From: Pseudomonas sp. UBA5782
Lineage (GTDB): Bacteria; Pseudomonadota; Gammaproteobacteria; Pseudomonadales; Pseudomonadaceae
DNA: 25,131 nucleotides
NCBI GenBank assembly: GCA_002418465.1
Contig: DIEE01000059.1
Span: 20,616-45,746, forward strand
Direction: 5' to 3'
Part shown: positions 6,109 through 13,638 of the stretch, piece after piece
Layout of the letters: each line of letters starts with the position of its first letter
Position numbering within the stretch: the first letter of the stretch is position 1
The notes under the pieces: generated by a model
The model's database searches: none
Told to the model about the DNA's origin: nothing
Seen by the model: only the letters and a program-made list of their open reading frames with translations
Made by a program: the position numbers and the translations under genes

Positions 6109-6774
6109 ATGAGCCCCGCCCTGGAAAAAGCAGCGGCTGGAACCCTGTTCGGCATTGCGCTGAACTATCAGGGCCTGCTGCAGAGCCGCCTGGATGAATT
6201 TGAAAAGCCGCCCTATCAGCGGCCGCCGATCAAGCCGGTGCTGTTCATCAAGACGCCCAACACCCGCAACGCGCACAACCGGCCGGTGATCTTTCCGCTT
6301 GGCGTGGAGCGCCTGCAGCCGGGCCCCGCGCTGGGCGTGGTGATCGGCAAGAGCGCCAGCCGGGTCAGCCGCGAAGACGCCATGGCGCATGTCGCCGGTT
6401 ACGTGATCGTCAACGAATTCAGCCTGCCGGAAGACAGCTATTACCGCCCGGCGGTGAAAGCCAAATGCCGCGACGGCTTCTGCCCGATCGGCCCTGAACT
6501 GGTGCCAGCAGCGCAGGTCGGCAACCCCAACCACCTCACCCTCAAGCTGTTCGTCAACGGCGAAGTGCGCCAGGAAAACACCACGGCGAACTGGGTGCGC
6601 GACATTCCCCAACTGATCGCCGAACTCAGCGAGTTCATGACCCTAAGCGAAGGCGACGTACTGATCACCGGCACGCCCGAAGGTCGCGTCGACGTTCACC
6701 CCGGCGACACCGTGGAAGTGGAAATCACCGGCCTGGGCCGCCTGCGCAACAGCATCGTGGCGGAGGAAGCCTGA
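6109..6774 (+). CDS. hpaG1: 4-hydroxyphenylacetate degradation isomerase/decarboxylase, N-terminal subunit HpaG1
   Basis: A 221-residue protein of the fumarylacetoacetate hydrolase (FAH) fold. It corresponds to the first half of E. coli HpaG, which decarboxylates 5-oxopent-3-ene-1,2,5-tricarboxylate and isomerises the product 2-hydroxyhepta-2,4-diene-1,7-dioate. Marks are GTLFGIALNYQG at the N-terminus and the C-terminal LSEGDVLITGTPEGRVDVHPGD-type FAH signature. ATG 6109 was chosen because GGGAGA lies 7 nt upstream and the protein then begins like its homologues. An earlier in-frame ATG at 6040 falls inside operator 2, at about the predicted transcription start, so it cannot be used. First gene of the operon; hpaG2 follows without a gap. 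Confidence 0.93.
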   Translation: MSPALEKAAAGTLFGIALNYQGLLQSRLDEFEKPPYQRPPIKPVLFIKTPNTRNAHNRPVIFPLGVERLQPGPALGVVIGKSASRVSREDAMAHVAGYVIVNEFSLPEDSYYRPAVKAKCRDGFCPIGPELVPAAQVGNPNHLTLKLFVNGEVRQENTTANWVRDIPQLIAELSEFMTLSEGDVLITGTPEGRVDVHPGDTVEVEITGLGRLRNSIVAEEA

Positions 6775-7545
6775 ATGAAACACTCCCGCATTCGCTACCA
6801 GAACGAAATCCATCAGGTCAGTGTGGAAGACGACAACGCCGTGCGCCTGGCCGACGGCCGCCTGCTGGCCGAACACGCCGTCGAATGGCTGCCACCCGCC
6901 GAAGGCAGCATGTTCGCCCTCGGCCTGAACTATGCCGACCACGCCGCCGAACTGGCCTTCAGCCCGCCTACCGAGCCGCTGGCCTTCATCAAGTCGCCGG
7001 GCACCTACACCGGCCATAACCAGGCCACCTGGCGCCCCGACAACGTCGCCTACATGCACTACGAGTGCGAGCTGGTGGCGGTCATCGGCAAGCCCGCGCG
7101 CAACGTCAAGCGCGCGGACGCCCTCGCCTATCTGGCCGGCTATACGGTGTGTAACGACTACGCGATTCGTGACTACCTGGAAAACTACTACCGGCCCAAC
7201 CTGCGGGTGAAAAACCGTGACGCCACCACCCCGGTCGGCCCGTGGATCGTCGACGTCGGCGACGTGCCCGACCCCTCCAAACTCAAGCTGCGCACCTGGA
7301 TCAACGGCGAGTTGAAACAGGAAGGCACCACTGCGGACATGATCTTCGACATTCCCTACCTGATCGAATATTTCTCCAGCTTCATGACCCTGCAGCCGGG
7401 CGACATGATCGCCACCGGCACCCCCGAAGGCCTCGCCGACGTGGTGCCCGGGGACGAAGTGGTGGTGGAAGTGGAAGGTGTTGGCCGCCTGGTCAACCGC
7501 ATCGTCAGCGAAGCCGAATTCTTCGCCTCCCGGAAAAAGGTTTGA
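6775..7545 (+). CDS. hpaG2: 4-hydroxyphenylacetate degradation isomerase/decarboxylase, C-terminal subunit HpaG2
   Basis: A 256-residue FAH-fold protein corresponding to the second half of E. coli HpaG. It has LGLNYADHAAEL, the acidic metal-binding stretch around YECELVAVIGK, and MTLQPGDMIATGTPEGLAD. Together with HpaG1 it carries out the decarboxylation and 2-hydroxydienoate isomerisation steps. Its ATG directly follows the hpaG1 TGA, and its ribosome site GGAGGAAG lies within the end of hpaG1, so the two are translationally coupled. In E. coli the two halves are one polypeptide; here they are separate genes, as commonly seen in pseudomonads. Confidence 0.93.
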   Translation: MKHSRIRYQNEIHQVSVEDDNAVRLADGRLLAEHAVEWLPPAEGSMFALGLNYADHAAELAFSPPTEPLAFIKSPGTYTGHNQATWRPDNVAYMHYECELVAVIGKPARNVKRADALAYLAGYTVCNDYAIRDYLENYYRPNLRVKNRDATTPVGPWIVDVGDVPDPSKLKLRTWINGELKQEGTTADMIFDIPYLIEYFSSFMTLQPGDMIATGTPEGLADVVPGDEVVVEVEGVGRLVNRIVSEAEFFASRKKV

Positions 7546-7550
7546 ACCCC

Positions 7551-9011
7551 ATGATCAAGCACTGGATCAACGGCCGCGAGGTCGAAAGCGACACCACCTT
7601 CACCAATTACAACCCCGCCACCGGCGAAGCCATCGGTGAAGTCGCCAGCGGCGGCGCCGATGAAATTGCCCAGGCCGTGGCGGCCGCCAAGGACGCCTTC
7701 CCCAAGTGGGCCAACACCCCGGCCAAGGAACGCGCCAGGCTGATGCGCAAACTGGGCGAGCTGATCGACCAGAACGTACCGATGCTGGCGGAACTGGAGA
7801 CCCTCGACACCGGCCTGCCGATTCACCAGACCAAGAACGTGCTGATCCCGCGCGCCTCGCACAACTTCGACTTCTTCGCCGAGGTCTGCACGCGCATGGA
7901 TGGCCACAGCTATCCGGTCGATGACCAGATGCTCAACTACACCCTCTTCCAACCGGTGGGCGTGTGTGGCCTGGTGTCGCCATGGAACGTGCCGTTCATG
8001 ACCGCCACCTGGAAGACCGCACCCTGTCTGGCGCTGGGCAATACCGCGGTGCTGAAGATGTCCGAGCTGTCGCCGCTGACCGCCAACGAACTCGGCCGCC
8101 TGGCCCTGGAAGCCGGCATTCCGCCAGGCGTGCTGAATATCGTGCAAGGCTACGGCGCCACCGCCGGCGATGCCCTGGTGCGCCACCCGGATGTCCGCGC
8201 CATTTCCTTCACCGGCGGCACCGCCACCGGGCGCAAGATCATGCAGACCGCCGGCCTGAAAAAGTACTCGATGGAACTGGGCGGCAAGTCGCCGGTGGTG
8301 ATCTTCGATGACGCCGATCTGGACCGCGCGCTGGATGCCGCGCTGTTCACCATCTTCTCGCTGAATGGCGAGCGCTGCACCGCCGGCAGCCGCATCTTCA
8401 TCCAGGAAACCGTCTACGACCAGTTCGTCGCCGAGTTCGCCGCCCGTGCCAAACGCCTGATCGTCGGTGACCCGCAGGACCCGAAAACCCAGGTCGGCTC
8501 GATGATCACCCAGGCCCACTACGACAAGGTCACCGGCTACATCAGGATCGGTATCGAGGAAGGCGCCAACCTGCTGGCCGGTGGCCTGGAGCGCCCGGCC
8601 AACCTGCCGGCGCACCTGGCCAAGGGGCAGTTCATCCAGCCCACCGTGTTTGCCGACGTCGACAACCGCATGCGCATCGCCCAGGAGGAAATCTTCGGTC
8701 CGGTGGTGTGCCTGATCAAGTTCAAGGACGAAGCCGAAGCCCTGCGCCTGGCCAACGACACCGAGTATGGCCTGGCCTCCTACATCTGGACCCAGGACAT
8801 CGGCAAGGCCCATCGCCTGGCGCGCGGCATCGAGGCCGGCATGGTGTTCATCAACAGCCAGAACGTGCGCGACCTGCGCCAGCCTTTCGGCGGAGTGAAG
8901 GGTTCGGGTACCGGCCGTGAAGGCGGCGAGTACAGCTTCGAGGTGTTCGCCGAAATCAAGAACGTGTGCTTGTCCATGGGCAGCCACCACATTCCGCGCT
9001 GGGGTTTGTAG
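7551..9011 (+). CDS. hpaE: 5-carboxymethyl-2-hydroxymuconate semialdehyde dehydrogenase HpaE
   Basis: A 486-residue NAD-dependent aldehyde dehydrogenase that oxidises the ring-cleavage product CHMS to 5-carboxymethyl-2-hydroxymuconate. The ALDH marks are intact: SPWNVPFM, FTGGTATGR (about 220-228), general base Glu242 in MELGGKSP, and nucleophile Cys276 in NGERCTAGS. The C-terminal LRQPFGGVKGSGTGREGG is characteristic of HpaE. ATG 7551 begins MIKHWINGREV, aligning with the family start. It follows hpaG2 after 5 bp, so the two are co-transcribed. The open frame extends upstream across hpaG2 but that part is out of frame with HpaG2 and not conserved. Confidence 0.95.
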   Translation: MIKHWINGREVESDTTFTNYNPATGEAIGEVASGGADEIAQAVAAAKDAFPKWANTPAKERARLMRKLGELIDQNVPMLAELETLDTGLPIHQTKNVLIPRASHNFDFFAEVCTRMDGHSYPVDDQMLNYTLFQPVGVCGLVSPWNVPFMTATWKTAPCLALGNTAVLKMSELSPLTANELGRLALEAGIPPGVLNIVQGYGATAGDALVRHPDVRAISFTGGTATGRKIMQTAGLKKYSMELGGKSPVVIFDDADLDRALDAALFTIFSLNGERCTAGSRIFIQETVYDQFVAEFAARAKRLIVGDPQDPKTQVGSMITQAHYDKVTGYIRIGIEEGANLLAGGLERPANLPAHLAKGQFIQPTVFADVDNRMRIAQEEIFGPVVCLIKFKDEAEALRLANDTEYGLASYIWTQDIGKAHRLARGIEAGMVFINSQNVRDLRQPFGGVKGSGTGREGGEYSFEVFAEIKNVCLSMGSHHIPRWGL

Positions 9012-9133
9012 ATAGCGTGATCCCGGTCCGTAAGCCCCTGCGGCCGCGAGGCGGGCCATTCAGCCAGACGTGCAAACAGTCATAACAATCCAGGTGTGGC
9101 AGCGATTGCCGCACCGCCACAAGGAGAACTGTC

Positions 9134-9991
9134 ATGGGCGAAATCGTCCTCGCAGCCAAAGTCTGCCACGTTCCATCCATGTACCTTTCCGAACTGCCCG
9201 GCAAGCACCACGGTTGCCGGGAGGCGGCCATCGCCGCCCACAAGGAAATCGGTCGACGCGCACGGGAGCTGGGCGCCGATACGGCTGTCGTGTTCGATGT
9301 GCACTGGCTGGTGAACAGCGCCTACCACGTCAATTGCGGTGAGCACTTCAAGGGCGTCTACACCAGCAACGAGCTGCCCCACTTCATCAAGGACATGCAC
9401 TTCGAGTATCCGGGCTGCACCGAACTCGGCGAGCTGATCGCCGAGGAAGCCAATGCCGCCGGCGTGCGTACCCTGGCCCACAACATCCCGAGCCTGGAAC
9501 TTGAGTACGGCACCCTGGTGCCGATGCGCTACATGCACATGGACGTCGCCGACGAGCAGAAGCTGAAGGTGATCTCGATTGCCGCCTGGTGCGCCTGGCA
9601 CCGCCTGGAAGACAGCTTCACCTTCGGCGCCGCGGTGCGCCGGGCCATCGAGAAGAGCGACCGCAAGGTTCTGGTGCTGGCCTCGGGCTCGTTGTCCCAC
9701 CGTTTTTCCGACGACCGCAACGCCGAGGCGAACATCCACAACTGGACCCGCGAGTTCGACAAGCAGATGGACCTGCGCGTGGTCGAGCTGTGGAAGCAGG
9801 GTCGCTTCCGCGAGTTCTGCGCCCTGTTGCCGGACTACGCCGAGCACTGCTTCGGCGAGGGCAAGATGCATGACACCGCGATGCTGCTCGGCCTGCTCGG
9901 TGGCGCGGATTACGACAAGCCCGTGGAAGTGCTGACCGAGCCCTTCGGCAGCTCGGGCACCGGCCAGATCAACGCCATCTTCCCCGTCTGA
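9134..9991 (+). CDS. hpaD: 3,4-dihydroxyphenylacetate 2,3-dioxygenase HpaD
   Basis: A 285-residue class III (LigB-type) extradiol dioxygenase. It cleaves homoprotocatechuate between C2 and C3 to 5-carboxymethyl-2-hydroxymuconate semialdehyde. Metal and active-site regions are visible: the N-terminal CHVPSMYLSELPG with His12, FDVHWLVNSAYHVN, and the later SGSLSHRFSDDRNAEANIHN. Length matches the family. The start has AGGAGA 7 nt upstream. A 122-bp gap separates it from hpaE, in which no convincing promoter or terminator was found, so it is probably part of the same operon. Confidence 0.95.
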   Translation: MGEIVLAAKVCHVPSMYLSELPGKHHGCREAAIAAHKEIGRRARELGADTAVVFDVHWLVNSAYHVNCGEHFKGVYTSNELPHFIKDMHFEYPGCTELGELIAEEANAAGVRTLAHNIPSLELEYGTLVPMRYMHMDVADEQKLKVISIAAWCAWHRLEDSFTFGAAVRRAIEKSDRKVLVLASGSLSHRFSDDRNAEANIHNWTREFDKQMDLRVVELWKQGRFREFCALLPDYAEHCFGEGKMHDTAMLLGLLGGADYDKPVEVLTEPFGSSGTGQINAIFPV

Positions 9992-10052
9992 CCGCGCGTC
10001 GCGGCCCTGAGCCTGCTGGCTCACGGCCGCGGCACCTGCCAAGGAGACTCGC

Positions 10053-10445
10053 ATGCCGCACTTCATTGCCGAATACACCGACAACATCGAACGGCAGGCC
10101 GACTTCCCCGGCCTGTTCGAGAAACTTCATGCCCTGCTCGACGAGAGCGGCGTGTTTCCGCTGGGAGGCATCCGCAGCCGCGCGGTGCGCCTGGACACCT
10201 GGCGCATGGCCGACGGCAAGCACGACTACGCCTTTGTCCACATGACCCTGAAAGTTGGCCACGGACGAGACCTCACGACACGCCAGCGCGTAGCGCAGGC
10301 CCTGTTCGAGGTCATCAAGGCGCACTTCGCCGCGTTGCAGGCCGAGCGCCTGCTGGCCCTGTCGTTCGAGATGATCGAACTGCACGAGGTGCTCAACTTC
10401 AAGGAAAACAACGTTCACGCGTTCCTCAAATCGCAGGGCAACTGA
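10053..10445 (+). CDS. hpaF: 5-carboxymethyl-2-hydroxymuconate delta-isomerase HpaF
   Basis: A 130-residue small isomerase of the tautomerase superfamily. It converts 5-carboxymethyl-2-hydroxymuconate to 5-oxopent-3-ene-1,2,5-tricarboxylate. It starts MPHF, exposing the catalytic amino-terminal proline after Met removal. Strongly family-typical segments are GGIRSRAVRLDTWRMADGKH, DYAFVHMTLKVGHGR and LNFKENNVHAFLK. AGGAGA lies just upstream. It sits 61 bp after hpaD. Confidence 0.95.
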   Translation: MPHFIAEYTDNIERQADFPGLFEKLHALLDESGVFPLGGIRSRAVRLDTWRMADGKHDYAFVHMTLKVGHGRDLTTRQRVAQALFEVIKAHFAALQAERLLALSFEMIELHEVLNFKENNVHAFLKSQGN

Positions 10446-10488
10446 CCGCGTCGCCCTACCCCGCCTCACTCATAAAAAGTACAAAATC

Positions 10489-11793
10489 ATGAGCACAGCG
10501 CCCATCGTGCAAGGCAACGCCTGCGCCACACCGGAACACACCCACGCGATCATCACCTGGCGGCTGATGCCGCTGCTGCTGATCTGCTACCTGTTCGCCC
10601 ATCTGGATCGCATCAACATCGGCTTCGCCAAGATGCAGATGAGCAGCGACCTGCATTTCAGCGACACGGTCTACGGCTTTGGCGCCGGGCTGTTCTTCGT
10701 CGCCTATGCGCTTTTCGGCCTGCCCAGCAATCTTGCGCTGGACCGGGTCGGCCCGCGCCGCTGGATCGCCTTGCTGATGGTGGTGTGGGGCGTGCTCTCC
10801 ACGAGCATGCTGTTCATCCAGAACGCCAGCGGTTTCTACCTGCTGCGTTTCCTTCTGGGCGTGGCCGAGGCAGGTTTCTTTCCCGGCATCCTGGTCTTCC
10901 TCAATCGCTGGTATCCGTCCTCTCGGCGCGCCGAGGTGACGGCGCTGTTCGCGATCGCGGTGCCCATGGCCGGCGTCGTCGGCGGGCCGCTCTCGGGATT
11001 CATTCTCGAGCGCTTCCACGACCTGGGCGGTCTCCGCGGCTGGCAATGGATGTTCCTCATCGAGGGTGCCCCGGTGGTCCTGCTCGGGCTGGTGGTGCTG
11101 CGCCTGCTTCCCGAGGGCTTCGAGACGGTGAGCTGGCTCAGCGATGAGCAGAAGCAGGCGCTGCGCGAGCAGTTCGCCCGCGAAGAACAGCACAAGTCGA
11201 TCACGCGCTTCGCCGGCATCTTCCGGGACAGACACGTCTGGCTGCTGGTCGCCGTGTACTTCGCGGTGATGCTGGCGGTGAACACGCTGGCGTTCTGGAT
11301 GCCCACCCTGATCCATGGCTCCGGGATCGCCAGTGACAGCCGCGTCGGCCTGCTCAGCGCCCTTCCCTATGTCGCCGGCTGCCTGTTCATGATCGGCTGC
11401 GGACGCTCCTCGGACCGCCACCGCGAGCGCCGCTGGCACCTCTGCGTGCCGCTGCTGATGGCAGCTGCGGGAATCGGCATCGCCGGCCTTCTGCCCGGCA
11501 ACCCGCTGCTGGTGCTCGGAGGTCTGGTCGTCGCCGGCATGGGCGCCAGCGCCGCGCTGCCGATGTTCTGGCAGCTGCCGCCGGCCTTTCTTTCCGACTC
11601 GACCCAGGCCGCCGGCATCGCCCTGATCAGCTCGTTCGGAAGCATCGCCTCGTTTCTCGCGCCCTACCTGATCGGCTGGATGCGCGACGCCACCCAAAGC
11701 GCAAGCCTCGCGTTGTACGTGCTGGCGCTGTTCATCGCCCTGGGCGGCCTGCTGGTACTGCGTACCCCGGCCGCCATCGTCAACCCATACTGA
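10489..11793 (+). CDS. hpaX: 4-hydroxyphenylacetate permease HpaX (MFS)
   Basis: A 434-residue major facilitator of the anion:cation symporter group with about 12 membrane segments. It has the loop DRVGPRRWIALL after TM2 and DRINIGFAKMQM near TM1, both typical of HpaX-like permeases. It is expected to import 4-HPA with protons across the inner membrane. It lies 43 bp after hpaF and 11 bp before hpaH. In E. coli W hpaX follows hpaI; here it is inserted between hpaF and hpaH. No Shine-Dalgarno sequence is visible; the 15 bases before the ATG are A-rich (aaaaagtacaaaatc). Specificity is inferred from family and context. Confidence 0.9.
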   Translation: MSTAPIVQGNACATPEHTHAIITWRLMPLLLICYLFAHLDRINIGFAKMQMSSDLHFSDTVYGFGAGLFFVAYALFGLPSNLALDRVGPRRWIALLMVVWGVLSTSMLFIQNASGFYLLRFLLGVAEAGFFPGILVFLNRWYPSSRRAEVTALFAIAVPMAGVVGGPLSGFILERFHDLGGLRGWQWMFLIEGAPVVLLGLVVLRLLPEGFETVSWLSDEQKQALREQFAREEQHKSITRFAGIFRDRHVWLLVAVYFAVMLAVNTLAFWMPTLIHGSGIASDSRVGLLSALPYVAGCLFMIGCGRSSDRHRERRWHLCVPLLMAAAGIGIAGLLPGNPLLVLGGLVVAGMGASAALPMFWQLPPAFLSDSTQAAGIALISSFGSIASFLAPYLIGWMRDATQSASLALYVLALFIALGGLLVLRTPAAIVNPY

Positions 11794-11804
11794 GAGACCA
11801 CTCC

Positions 11805-12608
11805 ATGCTCGACAACAGCCTGATACAGCAAGCCGCCGCACGACTCGACACCGCTGAACGTTCGCGAGAACAGGTCAGACAGTTCTCCCTCGAGCACCCG
11901 GCCATCACCATCGAGGAGGCCTACGCGATCCAGCGCGCCTGGGTCGAGCAGAAGATCCGGGACGGGCGCAAGCTGGTCGGCCACAAGATCGGCCTGACCT
12001 CGCGGGCGATGCAGGTGTCCTCCAACATCAGCGAGCCGGACTTCGGTGCCCTGCTCGACGACATGCTGTTCGAGGAGGGCTCCGACATCCCCTTCGAGCG
12101 CTTCATCGTGCCCCGCGTGGAGGTAGAGCTGGCGTTCATCCTCGGCAAGCCGCTCAAGGGGCCGAATGTCACGATCTTCGATGTGCTGGATGCCACCGAC
12201 TGGGTGATCCCGGCGCTGGAGATCATCGATGCACGCATCCAGCAGGTCGACCCCGAGACCAAGGTCACGCGCAAGGTCTTCGACACCATTTCCGACAACG
12301 CCGCCAACGCCGGCGTGGTGATGGGCGGACGCCCGGTGCGGCCGACCGAGGTCGACCTGCGCAAGGTGCCAGCGGTGCTCTACCGCAACGGCGTGATCGA
12401 GGAGTCGGGCATTTCCGCCGCGGTACTCAATCACCCGGCCAAGGGCGTGGCCTGGCTGGCCAACAAACTGGCCGCCTATGACGTCACCCTGCAACCGGGG
12501 CAGATCATTCTCGGCGGCTCCTTCACCCGTCCGGTGGCGGCCAATCCGGGCGATACCTTCCATGTCGACTACGACATGCTCGGCTCGATCGCCTGCCGCT
12601 TCGTCTGA
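11805..12608 (+). CDS. hpaH: 2-oxo-hept-3-ene-1,7-dioate hydratase HpaH
   Basis: A 267-residue hydratase of the FAH-related MhpD/HpcG family. It adds water to 2-oxohept-3-ene-1,7-dioate, giving 4-hydroxy-2-oxoheptane-1,7-dioate. Metal ligands are expected in VEVELAFILG and ALEIIDARIQ, both present. LVGHKIGLTS and PGQIILGGSFTRP are family-typical. A GAGAG motif precedes the start, 11 bp after hpaX. It is followed after 18 bp by hpaI, which catalyses the next step. Confidence 0.95.
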   Translation: MLDNSLIQQAAARLDTAERSREQVRQFSLEHPAITIEEAYAIQRAWVEQKIRDGRKLVGHKIGLTSRAMQVSSNISEPDFGALLDDMLFEEGSDIPFERFIVPRVEVELAFILGKPLKGPNVTIFDVLDATDWVIPALEIIDARIQQVDPETKVTRKVFDTISDNAANAGVVMGGRPVRPTEVDLRKVPAVLYRNGVIEESGISAAVLNHPAKGVAWLANKLAAYDVTLQPGQIILGGSFTRPVAANPGDTFHVDYDMLGSIACRFV

Positions 12609-12626
12609 CCTGGAGGTAGGTGCCCG

Positions 12627-13427
12627 ATGGAAATGCCCGTCAACCGTTTCAAGCAGCGCCTGCAAAGCGGTGAAACCCAGATCGGCCTGTGGCTCGGCTT
12701 GGCCGATGCCTACGCCGCCGAGCTGGCCGCCAACGCCGGCTTCGACTGGTTGCTGATCGATGGCGAACACGCGCCCAACGACCTGCGCGGCCTGCTCGGG
12801 CAGCTGCAGGCCGTAGCGCCCTACGCGAGCCAGCCGGTGATCCGCCCGGTGATCGGCGATATCGCGCTGATCAAGCAGGTGCTCGACATCGGCGCGCAGA
12901 CCCTGCTGGTTCCCATGGTGGAAACTGCCAAGCAAGCGCACCAGCTGGTGCGGGCGATGCGCTATCCACCGCAGGGCCTGCGCGGCGTGGGCAGCGCACT
13001 GGCGCGGGCCTCGCGCTGGAACAGCATTCCCGGCTACCTGGACCAGGCCGACGAGCAGATGTGCCTGCTGGTGCAGATCGAAAACCGCGAAGGCCTGGCC
13101 AATCTCGACCAGATAGCGGCTGTCGAAGGCGTGGACGGCGTGTTCATCGGCCCGGCCGATCTCAGCGCCTCCATGGGCCACCGGGGCAATCCGGGGCATC
13201 CCGAGGTGCAGCAGGAGATCGAGCGGGCCATCGCCCGCATCCGTGCCGCCGGCAAGGCCGCCGGCATTCTCAGCGCCGATGAAAAGCTCGCGCGCCGCTA
13301 CATCGAGCTGGGTGCCACCTTCGTTGCCGTGGGTGTCGACACCACGGTACTGATGCGCGGGCTACAAAGCCTGGCGGCCACCTTCACCAGCGCCGCCGCA
13401 CCGGCCAGCAGCGGTGGCGTCTACTGA
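12627..13427 (+). CDS. hpaI: 4-hydroxy-2-oxoheptanedioate aldolase HpaI
   Basis: A 266-residue class II (metal-dependent) aldolase that splits 4-hydroxy-2-oxoheptane-1,7-dioate into pyruvate and succinate semialdehyde. All key residues are visible with a constant offset of three from E. coli HpaI: His48 (DGEHAPN), Arg73 (VIRPVIGD), Glu152 (QIENREG) and Asp178 (GPADLSASMG). A strong GGAGGTAGG site precedes ATG 12627. This is the last ring-pathway enzyme of the operon. The succinate semialdehyde needs a dehydrogenase that is either elsewhere or the next gene. Confidence 0.95.
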   Translation: MEMPVNRFKQRLQSGETQIGLWLGLADAYAAELAANAGFDWLLIDGEHAPNDLRGLLGQLQAVAPYASQPVIRPVIGDIALIKQVLDIGAQTLLVPMVETAKQAHQLVRAMRYPPQGLRGVGSALARASRWNSIPGYLDQADEQMCLLVQIENREGLANLDQIAAVEGVDGVFIGPADLSASMGHRGNPGHPEVQQEIERAIARIRAAGKAAGILSADEKLARRYIELGATFVAVGVDTTVLMRGLQSLAATFTSAAAPASSGGVY

Positions 13428-13638
13428 GCGTCGAGACCGTACCGAGCGAATGGCTGGCTGGCTGGCGGCGAGACATTTGACCGAGCCTGCCAGCAGCACT
13501 CGAAAGACCCACGCGACGGCCACCCCGCTGCTCGCCCTGGGGCAGGCAGAGTCAAGTGAGGCAAGCGCTCGCGCCATAAGCTAAGGGTCGGAGAATCTGC
13601 CCAGCAGATCCGATCAACCCAATGCCTGGAGCCTGCCC

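Noticed and set aside
13428..13638. Separate promoter or operator copy before feaB
   Set aside because: A TTGACC is present at about 13478, but no -10 lies at the right distance and no TTAACATGTTAA-like site was found. The gggct-type tandem repeats here are short and uninformative.
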